NCBI GenBank assembly: GCA_033439265.1
Contig: JAVTVX010000035.1
Coordinates: 21,354,001-21,418,000, forward strand
Source: Dillenia suffruticosa
Lineage: Eukaryota > Streptophyta > Magnoliopsida > Dilleniales > Dilleniaceae
Direction of reading: 5' to 3'
DNA: 64,000 nucleotides
Below, in pieces: positions 1 through 10,208 of the stretch. Numbering within the stretch: position 1 is the stretch's first letter; each line of letters begins with the position of its first letter. The notes beneath the pieces are model-generated. The model did not search any database, was not told the origin of the DNA, and saw only the letters and a program-made list of their open reading frames with translations. The translations under genes and the position numbers were made by a program.

Positions 1-29
1 ATTTCTTCTTTTGGTGGACCCGATTTAAC

Positions 30-1945
30 AACCATGACTTCTCCCACAACAATTGCCACGAAAAATAATCTATCTGCAAACCCCAATTACGTGGGGCCTT
101 TGCCGTAAGTCGACTCTCTTTTAAGCAAGTCTTCGTTGTTTTATTACAACATATACACACACTTAACCTTTCCGGGTAGAAGTCAATTTCAAGTCACTGT
201 ATTTGTTTTAAAAAATTATTACAATAATTTGCATGGGGACGTTGGATATACCTCCGCGAAAAGAAAATCGGCAGATGTACGCTTGGTTGGTTTAGTAAAT
301 AAAATTGATAGATTTTTTTTTTTATCAAATTTTAAATTTAAAATTTTAAAATAAAAAAAAAGTTATATTAAGAGAGTTTTTTTTTTTAAATTGAGTTTTT
401 CAAATCGAATTATTTAGAATATAATTTTAGATAACGCATGATTATAAAAAAATAAAAAGAAAATATGAATAAAAAAATATAATTTTAATAATTATATATC
501 TAAAATTTTTTTCAAAATAACACCAGAAGTCATTTTATTAGACTTTAGGCTATCATCTATTTTTTTTTGTCCCTGACCCTCCGGTGTTGGAAGTTTCATT
601 CTGATTAATTCGGATCGACCTAACTGTTGAGTCTCTTATAGAGGGAGAGATCTTTCAAAATAGTCTTTTTCAATTTCAAAAAGACTCGAATCCAAACGTT
701 TAATTAAGAAATATAAAATTCTTCTCGCTATCCCGATCAACCTTTAATTTTAAGCTATCAACTATATTCAACCTAACCATCCCTCGAGAGGGCACAATTT
801 TAACAACCATGACCTGACATGACTTCTCCCACAATTGTCGCACAAAATAATCTATCTGCAAACACATCGCATGCAAAGAACTATGAAAAGAAAATATGGC
901 AGATGTATGGTTGGTTAGTTTGGTAGATAACAGCGATAAATTTTTTGATTAAATTTTAAATTTAAAATTTAAAAATAAAAAAGATTATATTTTAAACCTA
1001 AACACTGGTATAGGTTCTGTCTAAGAAGAACCAAAATAATTAAAGGAAAATAAGATTTTATTTTTTGTATAAATCACCCCTAATATTTAAATTGAGAAAA
1101 TATGAGATTTTAAAATAAAGATGGAATTTGATTATAATAAAGATCATAATTTCAATTTGTATTAAAAAGTCTTTTTAAACAGAGTTTTTGTATAAGAGAA
1201 ATTCTAAAATAAGTAGAAGTTAAGGCAGGCAAAAGTAAAAGAACAACTGAAAGAGAAGGGGCTGATGGAGAAGAAACGATGAGAAAACATTGTTTATGGG
1301 TGGTGATTTTGTTGGCTCCATTTTTGTTCACTTTGATTGAAATACACGCACTCGAGAGTCTTGTCCTCGGACTTATCCTCTTGGTCGTGTATTTCAATAC
1401 TAAAATTAATGATAACGTTCTCATGCTTCAGGTTTTGATCTGATTTGATTTTTAATGTTTTTTGTTTGTTTGTTTTATTTGATTTTGTTTGAATCCTTTT
1501 TTCTTTTGTTAATCGAAAATTTTGATGGTTGCCATTAAAGGCAGTGAGGTCACAAGACTTGTTCAAGCTGATGTTGAATACGTTTTCCGACTTGCAGACC
1601 CAAGAGCCAAGGATAGCCTAGTCTTTCTACTTTCAGGTTTGGGATGACAAATCTCTACTCAGTCCTATGTTAGCTTTTATGTTAAGCCATTAATATTATT
1701 TGGTTCAATATTATGCTTTGTATGTCCTTTGGTTATTGACAATATGCGGGTTGAAGTGGGCTTTTTATTGCTTGATTATAAAAATAAAAAGAAAAAGAAA
1801 ATATGAATAAACAAATATAATTTTAATAATTATATACCTAAAAAAATTTTTCAAAATAACACCAAAAGTCATTTTATTAGACTCTTTAAGCTAACATCTA
1901 TATTCAACCTAACCATCCCCTTAGAGAGGGCACAATTTTACATTG
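30..1945. repeat. Diverged segmental direct repeats in AT-rich intergenic DNA
   Basis: Several blocks occur more than once. A block near 30-100 (shared core AATAATCTATCTGCAAAC) recurs at about 800-865. The block at about 257-350, with a GGCAGATGTA-like core followed by AAATTTTAAATTTAAAATTT, recurs at 885-980. A block at 457-560 recurs at about 1795-1900, and the sequence after it (core ATTCAACCTAACCATCCC) occurs at about 765-800 and 1908-1945. The copies differ by point changes and small indels, so they are old. The simplest reading is nested local duplication or copies of one unclassified repeat. No protein similarity is recognised. Confidence 0.55.
1279..1443 (+). CDS. Possible small membrane-protein exon, unrecognised
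   Basis: An ATG at 1279 opens a 54-codon frame. It starts MRKHCLWVV and contains two hydrophobic stretches (about residues 6-20 and 29-40) separated by acidic and polar residues. A CAG/GTTTTG splice-donor-like site at 1431/1432 could join it to a downstream segment after 1541. The joined frame reads about 26 further codons to a TAG near 1618. I do not recognise the protein, and AT-rich plant intergenic DNA often gives hydrophobic ORFs by chance, so this is only a candidate. Confidence 0.18.
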   Translation: MRKHCLWVVILLAPFLFTLIEIHALESLVLGLILLVVYFNTKINDNVLMLQVLI

Positions 1946-2286
1946 TTGGGACATGCTGCTCCTCTATAAGATCTGTGGTGGGGGAAGATGACAACTTGAA
2001 TATACTAGGCATGTACTCTCTTCAATGACCCTCTTTCAAACCGTACCATATTTCTCATGAACCAGATTTGCTAGCAAAAAATAACAAACGTTATTAGTAC
2101 TTACGAGATAAACCACTCATTACATTCTTTAACCAAAGTCTAGAAGAACCTCTCTCCATGAAGCAAACTTGAGGTAACCGATACATCATCTAGCTTGGCC
2201 GAACCAATCTACAATCTCTACAATGGTGGACCACCAACGCAAGAGCATCACAAAACAAGCAGGATAACTCTATTTTTGGATTATTA

Positions 2287-3175
2287 AAATGATTTGATCT
2301 GTTGTGTTAATACGACATTAATGTCAAATCAGTGTAATATCACATTAACTTATTTAAAAATTATTTGATTAAAAAATTTGAGTGTTCCTTTTGTTCTAAT
2401 AATATAATGGTAAATTTTTTAATAAAAAAATAATTTATGAAGATTTGAGAATAAAGATTATTTATTTCGATTTTAAAGCGCCATCAACGTAAAGTCTTAA
2501 AGGGTTCTTTGTAATGTTCTCTCTGTTTCGTAGGTCCGGAGTGGAAAACTTTTCCCATTTCCTTCTTTTGACCCCCATTTTATTGGACACCCCTTATTTA
2601 ACGTTTTAGATACGCTAGACTAGAATATGATATTTTTCTTTTTTTGGTACTAAGACTAGAATATGATTGGTTACGTATTAGATGGGTTAGACCCTGATTG
2701 CTTTGTAGAATGACCATCAACTTCAATCTCAATCTCATTGACTCGTCATGAAATTGTGGTTTTGTAAAGTTTGCGATATAGAATGTGTGGTTCTCCTCGC
2801 GAGGATCACTTTCTCAGCATTCTTTATACAAATTATCAAAATTAATTGGATTCTGTATACTTGATCTAAATTCGTGTTTTTCATTTCTGTGTTTTGTTGT
2901 TTCGGTTCTCAAACTCTCACTGACTCTCGAAGTTGTTTTTTCATATTCCTACTTCAAATTTGCGTTCTCGAGCCATTATGGTCTAAATTTTGCCAACGGT
3001 GATCCTAAGAAAATAATGCTGGGATGCATGACATTTGGAAATTCATTCATCTTTTGTCAAGTTTACCATGCTTTCTTCTCTCCCTTGACTGACTTCGGCC
3101 CAAGTGAGCGAAACGTTGCAAAAATTCCCGGACAGGGCTGGCCCAAATGCTTGCAAAAAGTAGGGAGCTTTTGGG
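2287..3175. repeat. Segmental duplication, copy 1
   Basis: This segment is about 890 bp and is repeated in the same orientation 2,015 bp further on (copy 2, 4302-5132). Shared landmarks include TCCGGAGTGGAAAACTTTTC (2535 and 4550) and a block encoding SHYGLNFANGD. Both copies keep an open frame over the last ~75 codons, with shared peptide pieces YGLNFANGD, MTFGNSF and AFFSPLTDFGP. That may mean a once-coding exon was duplicated. I do not recognise the protein. Copy 1 also carries a 36-bp insertion absent from copy 2 (see 2632-2652). Confidence 0.75.
2632..2652 (-). mobile_element. Micro-retroposon: poly(T) plus GGTACTA between 15-bp target duplications
   Basis: A 21-nt insert (a T-run ending GGTACTA on the + strand) is bracketed by perfect 15-bp copies of AGACTAGAATATGAT at 2617-2631 and 2653-2667. 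The paralogous segment at about 4630-4645 has a single, uninterrupted version of the site and acts as an empty-site control. A tail-plus-target-duplication structure indicates target-primed reverse transcription of a severely 5'-truncated poly(A) retroposon inserted on the minus strand. Confidence 0.7.
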
Positions 3176-3424
3176 GCTCATCGTCCTCATGCGATACCTT
3201 TTTAAACAAATCTCATGTTCGATTTTATTTAAGACAAAATTGGATACGAAAGAATCAAATTTAATTTTAAAATAATTTATTAAAAAATAAAAAAGGAGTC
3301 CATCCAGGATAATGTTGTAAAATGGGGGTTACCAAAGTGAGAGTTTCAATTATTAACCGGGTGAAGAATTTCTACCACCTTAGATTTGATCATCCTCCAC
3401 CTGTCAATAGGTGATTTGTTGTTG

Positions 3425-3585
3425 AGGAGTTAGACAGCTCTAATCCAATGCTATGCTCTCTCTCTCTTCGTTGGTGAGTTGGACAACTTGGATCCACTGC
3501 CATGCTCTCTCTCTCTCTTCGTTGGTGAGCTGGACAGCTCTAATCAATCCATTGCAATGCTCTCTCTCTCTCTATTATAAGATCA
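3425..3585. repeat. Minisatellite, about three units of ~52 bp
   Basis: There are three consecutive units of the form TTGGTGAGTTGGACA, then a variable part, then ATGCTCTCTCTCTCT and TTCG. They are diverged from one another and end in a CT-rich stretch. The units contain an open frame (LSLSSLVSWTT-like) that simply reflects the repeat. No function is inferred. Confidence 0.75.
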
Positions 3586-3910
3586 TAAATTATGACGATG
3601 GATTTTCCACTCTCCAATTTTTCCATTCTTTCGATTATTTGCAACCGTTTTTGTGCTTATTATAATTGCTAATTGTTATTCTTCTTCATTAAATTTCTCT
3701 AATTTTAAGATTTTAATTTCATTCCTTTTGCTTTTTGGGGTTGGGCCCAAAATCAAAGAGAAAAAAAAAGAATAATGGAGCCTTAATTGGGTCAACCCAA
3801 GACCATGCCTGGTTGACCCGAGGCCTCCTTCGGCCAGGCCAAGCCATGCTTGGGTCGACCTCGAGTCAACCTACGCCTTGGTCAACCCGAGACCTTCTTG
3901 GGTCGACCCG

Positions 3911-4224
3911 AGCATATATTGTGTACATATTGCGGGTCGATGAATCTTTGGTCCCTAGGTTGACCCACCATTATGAATTGGCATATAAACTAGAATCACA
4001 AAACCAAATAAATAAAATTACTAATTTGCACATAGGGACCATCAATCTTTTCGCTTCTTCATGAGTATGTCTTTCTCTTCTTTCATCAATCCCTGGACTA
4101 ATTCATAATAATGAATTGGCATCAAATGGGTCAACCGTACGGAGCATCTGGATTGAGAGCTAAGCATATATTGTGCACATATTGCGAGTCGACTAATCTT
4201 TGGTGCTCTGGTCGACCCACCATC
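3911..4224. repeat. Short direct repeats in a GGGTCGACCC-rich tract
   Basis: A ~62-bp block starting AGCATATATTGTG and ending TGACCCACCAT (3911-3973) recurs at 4163-4224. The preceding 3790-3910 is rich in GGTCAACCC/GGGTCGACC motifs in both orientations. The local GC content is higher than in the flanks. It looks like part of a decayed repeat; no coding potential is evident. Confidence 0.55.
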
Positions 4225-4301
4225 GATCTATGCATAATCATGCACAATAAATGTCAATTTGGGTCAAGATGTGAAATATGAAATAGTCATCATTTTTCAT
4301 A

Positions 4302-5132
4302 AATTATTTGATCCGTCACATTAACACGACATTAATGTCAAATCAGTATAATATCACAATAACTTATTTATAAATTATTTTTGATTAAAAATTTGAGTGC
4401 TCTTTTTGTTCTAATAATATAATGGTCAATTTTTTAATAAAAAATAATTTATAAAGATTTTGGAATAAAGATTATTTATTTTGATTTTAAAGCTTCATCA
4501 ACGTAAAGACTTAAAGGGGTCTTTGTATATGTTTTTTCTGTTTTGTAGGTCCGGAGTGGAAAACTTTTCCCATTTCCTTCTTTTGGCCCCCATTTTATTG
4601 GACACCTCATATAATATTTTAGATACGCCGTACTAGAATATAATTGATTACGTATTAGATGGGTAAGACTATGATTGCTTTGTAGAATGACCATCAACTT
4701 TAATCTCAATCTCATTGAGTCGTCATGTAATTGAGATTTTGTAAAGTATGCGAAATAGAATGTGTGATTCTCCTCGCGAGATTCACTTTCTCAGTATTCT
4801 TTATACAAATTGCTCCAAATTCCCATTTTACATTTTTTTGTGAGTATTTTATTTTGTTGTTTCAGTTCTCAAACTCTCATCGACTCTAGAGTTTTTTCAA
4901 ATTCCTACTTCAAATTTGCGTTCTGGAGCCATTATGGTCTAAATTTTGCTAACGGTGATCTTAAGAAAATGGTGTTGAGATACATGACATTTGGAAATTC
5001 ATTCATCTTGTGTCTAGTTTCTTATGCTTTCTTCTCTCCCTTGACTGACTTCGGGCCAATTGAGAGAAACCTTGCCAAAATTCCCAAGTCAGGGCTGGTC
5101 CGCATGCTAGCAAAAAGAACGGAATTTTTTGT
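4302..5132. repeat. Segmental duplication, copy 2
   Basis: This is the second copy of the segment at 2287-3175, in the same orientation and offset by 2,015 bp. It has an intact single site where copy 1 carries a poly(T) insertion. The last part stays open, with the shared pieces YGLNFANGD, MTFGNSF and AFFSPLTDFGP (about 4917-5075). The protein, if one was ever made, is unrecognised. Confidence 0.75.
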
Positions 5133-5580
5133 AACCACGTGATCCTCCATCATAGGAGTTCATCCATATCAATGACTTTGTTGTTCCATCATTGGCAGTG
5201 GGACAGGTACTCTTAAACAGATCTCAAATTTAAATTTATGTATGACAAAAATAGATGTCATATTTGATTCAAATTAAATTTAATCAGATTCATATAAATT
5301 ATATATAAAAAAAAAGAGTTCATCCAATATAATGCAAGAGAGAACTCCCTCTGAGGTTGTCCCTCTTCTGCAAATCGATGCCAAGGGAACATCTTAGTGC
5401 AGAAGAAGAAAGAAATCAACGCCTTTTTTACTCTCTGACAAGCCAGCAATGGGCTAGCCAGCTGTTCCTTTGTTCTGCTGGTCCTTTTCATTTGTTTTGT
5501 TTCCTTCTGTTGGGCGTTTCTTTGTTTCCTTTGTTTCTTTCCATTATTGTACCAAAAAAAATTAATAGGGCGTTTGGGAG
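5133..5580. other. Intergenic, no gene seen
   Basis: This is AT-rich sequence between the segmental duplication and the hAT element. ORFs here (for example the one near 5357) run into the element and resemble no family. Nothing else is supported. Confidence 0.5.
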
Positions 5581-5588
5581 GGGTTTAC

Positions 5589-6578
5589 TAGAGAGGGGTC
5601 CGGTCTGGATTGGATCAGTTCCGGTCCGGTTCAGGCCCAGAAACCATGGACCAGTTCAGCCAAGATTTCAAGACAAATCCCAAGCCAACCGGGCCAATTC
5701 AAAAAAAATTGGTCAGAACTGGTCAGGCCAGCTAAACTAAGCCCGCTGAGTTGAGTCGTGCCTGACCGATTCGACGGTTTTTTGGTCAATCGACAATTTT
5801 TTTTTTTTCGTAACTTGCTAAAACCGTCCAAAGCTTGAACCGAAATCTAGGGTTTCAAGATTAATGTTTAAAACTAGAGTTTTTGGTAATTGGGAGCTCA
5901 AAAATCATAAAAGGATGTTCAAAAACCAATTTTTGGAGTTTCGAAACACCATCATTGGCGGTCTTTACCCAAATCCATGGCAGAGAGTGGTGATTGGCAA
6001 CAAAAATTAGATATTAGAGCATCATGGTATTCGAAAATGGCTTATGAGATTTTACGCATGTACAAGGGCTTGAAAAGATCAAGATTCAGGCAATAGTCAA
6101 AGATTTCTTTCTTACCTCCGGCGACCATGGCTGATGACGTGTTTGAGTTTTTCGGTAGAAAACTTGAAATTGATGGCCTTTTTACATTTCTTGACGTACT
6201 AGGTTTGATTTTGAGCATCAATTTCAGAGAAAAGATAAGTTTTGAAATTGATTTGAGGAAGGGCTTGGTGTCTGTCCAAGAAGAAGGAAAGGGGAACACG
6301 TGAGGTGCACATGCTGGGGAAGAAAAAGAAAAGAGGAGGGGGAGAGCAAGTCTGTTCTCGGGCCGAGCCAGACCAGTTCCGTGCCGGTCCCTGTGTCGTG
6401 CCGATCCCTGTGCTATGCCGAGTAGGTTCCCAGTTCAAAAAAATAAGAACCGAACCGATCCGCATCCTGTAGCTGGGCTGATTCGATCCCGGTTTACAAT
6501 AACCAAGGCCGATTTCGGGTTCGGGCTTTCATGGGATAATGGGCCCAGTTTCCAGAAACCTGCCCATCCCCATCTCTA
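5589..6578. mobile_element. Non-autonomous hAT-type DNA transposon (element 1)
   Basis: The ends are inverted: the left end reads TAGAGAGGGG and the reverse complement of the right end reads TAGAGATGGG. A perfect 8-bp direct repeat GGGTTTAC flanks it on both sides (5581-5588 and 6579-6586). Eight-bp duplications with short TIRs beginning T/CAGRG are the hallmark of the hAT superfamily. The subterminal parts carry many GGCCGGT/ACCGGNCC-like motifs, probable transposase-binding repeats. No transposase frame is seen, so mobility would have needed a helper in trans. A related element lies at 47861-48270. Confidence 0.85.
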
Positions 6579-6699
6579 GGGTTTACCAAAGTGAGAGGAT
6601 CGGTTTTATATATACTTCCCCTCTCCGAATCATGAAAATAAATAATTTTAAATGAATAAAAAAATAAACAGGATTGACACCAAGAGGTGACATAAGCAT

Positions 6700-7021
6700 T
6701 CGTGCATTTTTTTTTTTTTAACAGCTGAAAAGATGTCAACTTAATTCATCCTATAGTTGTTGTCGCGTAGGAATGCTGGTCAAGGGATCCAACTAGTCAT
6801 TAGAAAGGACCCAAACATTGCCACAAGCATAATAACAAAGACAATAGCATTATATTGGCAAAATCATTTATATTGAACCATTCCAAGTAACATTTCCCAT
6901 ATCCATAATCACAAGAAAAACACCCATATATCCGGAATCACAAGATAAACATGCATATATGATCATGAGTCATCCACACAAATAAGAGAGATACAAAGAT
7001 CAGATAGGATACCAGTGAACC
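6700..7021. other. 3' flank of the HIBADH-like gene
   Basis: This short stretch follows the stop codon of the minus-strand gene at 7022. It probably holds its 3' untranslated region. A T-run at about 6708-6720 is the only notable feature. I cannot place a polyadenylation site with confidence. Confidence 0.4.
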
Positions 7022-8038
7022 TCATTTTTGCGAAGATGCCTCCGATGAATCAAGTGACACATTATTGAGCCTCTCCAGAGCCAAAATTAGGGCCTGAGTC
7101 CCCAAATTTCCCTCCCCATGAGCCTTAAGTGACATATAAAGCTGCTGAGCAAGAGCCAACCCAGGCAAAGCAAGACCCATATTTTGACACTCCCTCAAAC
7201 ATATTCCCAAATCCTTAATAAAGTGATTCACAAAAAAACCAGCCTCAAAATCCCTCCTCAAAATCCTATTCCCATACAAATCCAATGATTTTGACCCAGC
7301 TGCCCCACTGGAAATCGCATTCAAAAACAAACCCACGTCCAATCCTGCCTTGTATGCATAAATCATGCCCTCCACTAACCCTACCATTGTTGAAGCGATA
7401 GTAATTTGATTCCCCAGTTTAGCAAATTGCCCTTTTCCAGGACCCCCCATGTAGTTAACTTTCCCTAAACAGTTAAAAAGAGGGGTTAGCCGTGAAATTA
7501 CTGTTTTGTCCCCACCAGCGAAGATTGCTAGGGTTCCGTTTCTGGCGCCTAGATCGCCGCCTGAGACGGGGGCGTCGACGGAGGAACAGGAGGCAGAGGT
7601 GGCGGCTAAGGAGATTTCTGCGGCGAGGGAAGGATCGGAGGTGGTCATGTCGACTAGGACGCCACCGGGCCGGAGGCCGGAGAGTGCGCCAGAAGATGGG
7701 TGGAGGAGGACGTGACGGACGTCGGAGGGGAAGCCGACGATGGAGAAAACAACGTCGGATTGGGAGGCGACGGAGTGAGGTGAGTCGGCCCATTGGGCTC
7801 CCATGGTAAGAAGTGGTTGCGCCTTGGAGGGAGTGCGGTTGAAGACGGTGACGTTGTAGCCGGCGTTGATTAGATGGGCGCACATAGACCTACCCATTAC
7901 GCCCGTCCCGATCCAGCCCACGAGAGTGTTTGATGGGCATACGGGCTCGGCGACGGTGGTTGTAGTCATGGTGCGGCGGAGATGGGTGGCGGTGCGGGTG
8001 AGAGAGAAGTGAGGGAGTGAGCGGAGGAGAAGTCGCAT
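7022..8038 (-). CDS. 3-hydroxyisobutyrate dehydrogenase-like protein, mitochondrial (HIBADH-like 1 type)
   Basis: This 338-aa, single-exon gene encodes a beta-hydroxyacid dehydrogenase. Family members oxidise 3-hydroxyisobutyrate or related short hydroxyacids with NAD(P)+ in valine catabolism. The first ~25 residues are rich in Arg, Ser and Leu without acidic residues, as expected of a mitochondrial presequence. The Rossmann motif GWIGTGVMG lies at residues 41-49 and a cofactor loop FNRTP at 66-70. The substrate signature DAPVSGGDLGARNGTL lies at 155-170, and the catalytic Lys207 and Asn210 sit in GQFAKLGN. A C-terminal all-helical domain includes HFIKDLG. Length and the lack of introns fit the Arabidopsis At4g29120-like subfamily, not the canonical HDH1. 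An internal Met24 could give a shorter cytosolic form. The exact substrate is inferred. The 5' half is unusually GC-rich for this window. Confidence 0.93.
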   Translation of the reverse strand: MRLLLRSLPHFSLTRTATHLRRTMTTTTVAEPVCPSNTLVGWIGTGVMGRSMCAHLINAGYNVTVFNRTPSKAQPLLTMGAQWADSPHSVASQSDVVFSIVGFPSDVRHVLLHPSSGALSGLRPGGVLVDMTTSDPSLAAEISLAATSASCSSVDAPVSGGDLGARNGTLAIFAGGDKTVISRLTPLFNCLGKVNYMGGPGKGQFAKLGNQITIASTMVGLVEGMIYAYKAGLDVGLFLNAISSGAAGSKSLDLYGNRILRRDFEAGFFVNHFIKDLGICLRECQNMGLALPGLALAQQLYMSLKAHGEGNLGTQALILALERLNNVSLDSSEASSQK

Positions 8039-8447
8039 CTGTGCTCTTATCCAATGATTTGGGTTTGGTAAATTTGTTGAAATGCGAGGGTAAAGTTGGG
8101 AGAGAAATACGAAGATGCCCTTTCAGAACCAGTTTGATCTTTATTTCGGGACATTAACGCGAACTTAATTGAATCATTTTGATCAGATCAATCCAGATGC
8201 AATGTTGGATCAATTTGATTAGTTCATATGGGCTAATGCCTCCCCCAATTTTGAATTATTTTAAGCTTTTTAGTAAGACTTTTGATTGACATCTCATGTT
8301 AAAAATATATAATAATACTGAAATTTAATCCAAATATTTTAGAATCGATTATTTGAGAGACAAATATAAAAATAATTAAAATAAATAAATAAATATAAAG
8401 ATAAATGAATAATAAATAAAAATAAATAAATAAAATAAAAATAAAAA

Positions 8448-8471
8448 TGAATATATATATATATATATATA
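8448..8471. repeat. (AT)n microsatellite
   Basis: This is a perfect dinucleotide run of about 12 AT units. It follows a degenerate AATAAATA-type tract (8375-8445). Confidence 0.9.
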
Positions 8472-8619
8472 GAATATGTAGTTTACTTTGTGTGAATTCT
8501 TCTACACCACTTATTTCTATTCAAAATCATATTCTCTTCTAAACTAACTATTATATTTTTACAAATAACTTATATTATATTTTTAACGATTTACCCCTAC
8601 GTTTTAGTAAATCTCATAT

Positions 8620-9025
8620 ATTTAACTTCTTGATTTTTCTAACCGATGCATCCATGGGTCTTCTTTGTACATACCCAAATCACCTTAGATGACACTCTCG
8701 CATCTTATCCACAATTGAATTAATTCTCAATTTATTATGAATTTTTTCGTTTCAAATTCTATTTTTTCTACTTTTGTCACACATCTATCTAAATATTTTC
8801 ATTTCTATTACGTCCATTTTTGTTCTTATTGTTATTTAATAGCTCAACACTCAGTACGATACAATAGTGGAGGTCTAACCGTGATTTTATAGAACTTTCC
8901 CTTCAAATACATTGATATTATGTGATCACAAAAAATTCCAGATTTCTTTCTCCATTTCATCCAACCCACTTATATCTTAACTTATTTATCAAGAGACTAT
9001 TACCAATTTAATAACCATCTTTTAG
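8620..9025 (-). mobile_element. LINE (non-LTR retrotransposon) reverse-transcriptase 3' remnant
   Basis: On the minus strand, 8700-8640 reads RECHLR-stop-FGYVQRRPMDASV. This is the conserved plant LINE motif (LRWFGHVQRRP-DAPVR) with the first W turned into TGA. Further upstream on that strand (about 8880-8825) is VRPPLLYRTEC-stop-AIK, matching the VRPALLYG-ECWAVK motif, again with W converted to a stop. Around 8900-9000 there is a diverged part that reads GKFYK. Multiple stops show it is dead. It is the C-terminal end of the RT ORF; the 5' part is missing. Confidence 0.82.
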
Positions 9026-9132
9026 AGATTCACGTTTTAATTCAAAAGATGTATCAATGTTCACGATCACTTTTTCCTTGGATTAAAGAGTCAATCTTGT
9101 AGCATCAAGCTAACCCAACACGACTTGAAGTG

Positions 9133-10135
9133 ATCTGAGAAGGGGTGTGTAATATTCAATTAAAATCAAATCAATTTCAGCCGAATTCGAATTTATAAAT
9201 TTAAATTCAGTTATCGGATTATGAATTGGTTTTCGATTAGAACTGAATTTCGAATTTGATTTTTGATTTGAGTTTCAAATTATGGTATTTAAAATGAATT
9301 CAATCTGAAAACCAAATTTAAATTCGAATACAATTTTTGGATAGCCGCTATGAGTTTGATGGTTGACCGCTTGAACTTAGTGGTTGGCCACTTTGAGCTT
9401 GGTAGTTGATCTCTTGTGCTTAGCGGTTAGCCACTTTGAGCTACAGTTGACCACTTGACCTTAGTAGTTGGCCACTTTGAGCTTGGCGGTTGATCACTTG
9501 TGTTTGGTGGTTGACCCCTTGCATATAGCGATTGGCTACTTTGAGCTTAGCGGTTAACCTTGGTGATTGATGGCTTATGCTTAGCGGTTGATCGCTTGTG
9601 CTTAGCGGTTGGTCACTTTGTAGTTGACCACTTGAGCTTAGTGGTTGGCTGCTTTGAGTTTGGCTGTTGATCGCTTGTGTTAGCAGTTAAACGATTTGAA
9701 TTTTGCGATTGACCAATTGTGCTCAGCGGTTGGCCCCATTGAACTTGGCAATTCATTGCTCGGCAAACTTTCATTATTTATTATCCTCTTTTTATTTATT
9801 TTGATTATTTATTGTTTATTTTATTTTTTTATGCAAACTTTAATAGACAATTTTTGCTTTTGAAACAAACAATAAAATAAGAGCTAAAAAAATTCATTTG
9901 AATTTGGTTTTACCGATCTTAATTTGTTTAAATTGAGTTCATTTGAGAATTTAGTTCTTAAATATCATATTCGATTTATTCGGTTTAATTCAAATTCAAA
10001 TCGAAAATCAAAATTTCAATTTGATCAGATTGAATTCGAATTTAATCAAATTTGGTTCAGTTTTTAGTTTTGGGTTCAAAAAATATCAAATTGAATTAAC
10101 CCAAAAACTCGAAAATTGAACCGATGAACACCCTT
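9133..10135. mobile_element. Candidate fold-back/TIR repeat with minisatellite core
   Basis: The outer parts are inverted and rich in GAATTCGAATTTAA-like words. The left end reads AAGGGGTGTGTAATATTC and the right end, reverse-complemented, reads ATAAGGGTGTTCATCGG. This 'GGGTGTnCA' end is typical of many small non-autonomous plant elements. I could not define a clean target-site duplication, so the boundaries and the superfamily are uncertain. The core holds the minisatellite at 9340-9760. Confidence 0.4.
9340..9760. repeat. Degenerate minisatellite, ~22-24-bp unit
   Basis: There are about 17-18 imperfect units of the form GCTTAGCGGTTGNCCACTTTGA, alternating with GCTTGGCGGTTGATCGCTTGT. A higher-order dimer pattern of roughly 46 bp is visible. 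Units are diverged by scattered substitutions and deletions. No long frame is conserved. Confidence 0.85.
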
Positions 10136-10208
10136 ATGATCAAGTGTGTTCAAAACATTAATACAAGCTCATCAAAAATTTCACCAAGTTTAGAATACAA
10201 AAGATTTA

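Noticed and set aside
7473-7883. Long Arg-rich ORFs on both strands over the HIBADH-like gene
   Set aside because: They are alternative frames of the GC-rich 5' half of a well-supported coding gene.
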